Source: Ilumatobacter coccineus YM16-304 (lineage in GTDB: Bacteria; Actinomycetota; Acidimicrobiia; Acidimicrobiales; Ilumatobacteraceae). From it: a stretch of 64,000 nt of DNA. The translations under genes and the position numbers were made by a program. Each line of letters begins with the position of its first letter. The stretch's first letter is position 1. Shown piece after piece: positions 63,872-64,000 of the stretch. The stretch lies in assembly GCF_000348785.1 (NCBI RefSeq), contig NC_020520.1, positions 930,001 to 994,000 of the forward strand, read 5' to 3'. The notes below the pieces were generated by a model, which saw only the letters and a list, made by a program, of their open reading frames with translations, was not told the DNA's origin and searched no databases.

Positions 63872-64000
63872 GCGACCACGACCTCGTCGTCGACGAATCG
63901 ACCTTGGTGCTCGGCATCGAGACCAGCTGCGACGAGACCGCTGCGGCGCTCGTGCTCGGCGGCAACGACGTCGTGTCGAACGTCGTCTCGACGCAGATCG
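63868..64000 (+). CDS. tsaD: tRNA threonylcarbamoyltransferase TsaD (3' part outside window)
   Basis: First 44 residues visible: after [12 protein letters not shown] comes [20 protein letters not shown], then [12 protein letters not shown], the ASKHA nucleotide-binding start of TsaD. ATGA overlap with rimI. The gene continues past the right edge. Confidence 0.93.
   Translation, partial: MSDHDLVVDESTLVLGIETSCDETAAALVLGGNDVVSNVVSTQI

Noticed and set aside
1-64000. tRNA, rRNA, transposon or phage genes
   Set aside because: Looked for cloverleaf-like stretches, transposase motifs and integrase genes by eye; none was convincing. A tRNAscan or ISfinder run would settle it.

Overview
This window is chromosomal DNA of a high-GC Gram-positive bacterium. 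Very GC-rich codon third positions, GTG starts, lipoproteins with LAAC/VAAC-type boxes, zinc-type S14 and L36, an S10-spc-alpha ribosomal block and collagen-like/Liv/SDR-rich accessory genes together suggest Actinomycetota, most likely class Acidimicrobiia (an Ilumatobacter-like lineage). The class assignment is inference; no 16S gene is present.

Layout. 1-3.0 kb: the end of a spermidine-synthase-like methyltransferase, nine tandem 36-bp repeats, a small 4-TM protein, a Met/His-rich Cu/Zn-SOD-like lipoprotein and a strong terminator. 3.1-13.4 kb: a promoter, a structured leader with an attenuator-like hairpin, then rplC-D-W-B, rpsS, rplV, rpsC, rplP, rpmC, rpsQ, rplN-X-E, rpsN, rpsH, rplF-R, rpsE, rpmD, rplO and an intrinsic terminator. 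L4 and L22 carry the same extra C-terminal module. rpsJ is not in front of rplC. 13.5-16.0 kb: secY, adk and a DCC thiol-oxidoreductase gene.

16.0-40.2 kb: an accessory catabolic block sits where map-infA would usually follow adk. A seven-gene minus-strand operon encodes two SDRs, a ThuA-like protein and an AcoA-AcoB-AcoX-AcoC type 2-oxo-acid/acetoin dehydrogenase system. Next come a beta-propeller lipoprotein, a divergent TetR regulator and a Liv-type ABC importer with two LivH-LivM fusion permeases sharing one LivG/LivF pair. A P450-nitroreductase-Rieske oxygenase-72 aa protein-alcohol dehydrogenase set, a VOC protein, an ABM-like protein and another SDR follow. Three minus-strand transcription units share a GACYG-type motif just upstream of their -10 elements, a possible common operator.

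40.3-44.6 kb: a promoter and hairpin leader, infA (apparently starting with CTG), rpmJ, rpsM, rpsK, rpsD, rpoA, rplQ, terminator and truA. 44.6-48.3 kb: an acyl-CoA synthetase and a PAS-PAS-GGDEF-EAL protein on the minus strand. 48.4-55.2 kb: rplM-rpsI-glmM, a small lipoprotein, an unusually large GlmS homologue (1128 aa) and acpS; glmM and glmS together make the UDP-GlcNAc precursor. 55.2-57.7 kb: an 826-aa collagen-like surface protein on the minus strand. 57.8-64.0 kb: an acyl-CoA synthetase, a bifunctional NAD(P)HX repair enzyme, alr, tsaE, tsaB, rimI and the start of tsaD, nearly all with overlapping stop/start codons.

No rRNA gene, tRNA gene, CRISPR array, transposase or integrase was seen.
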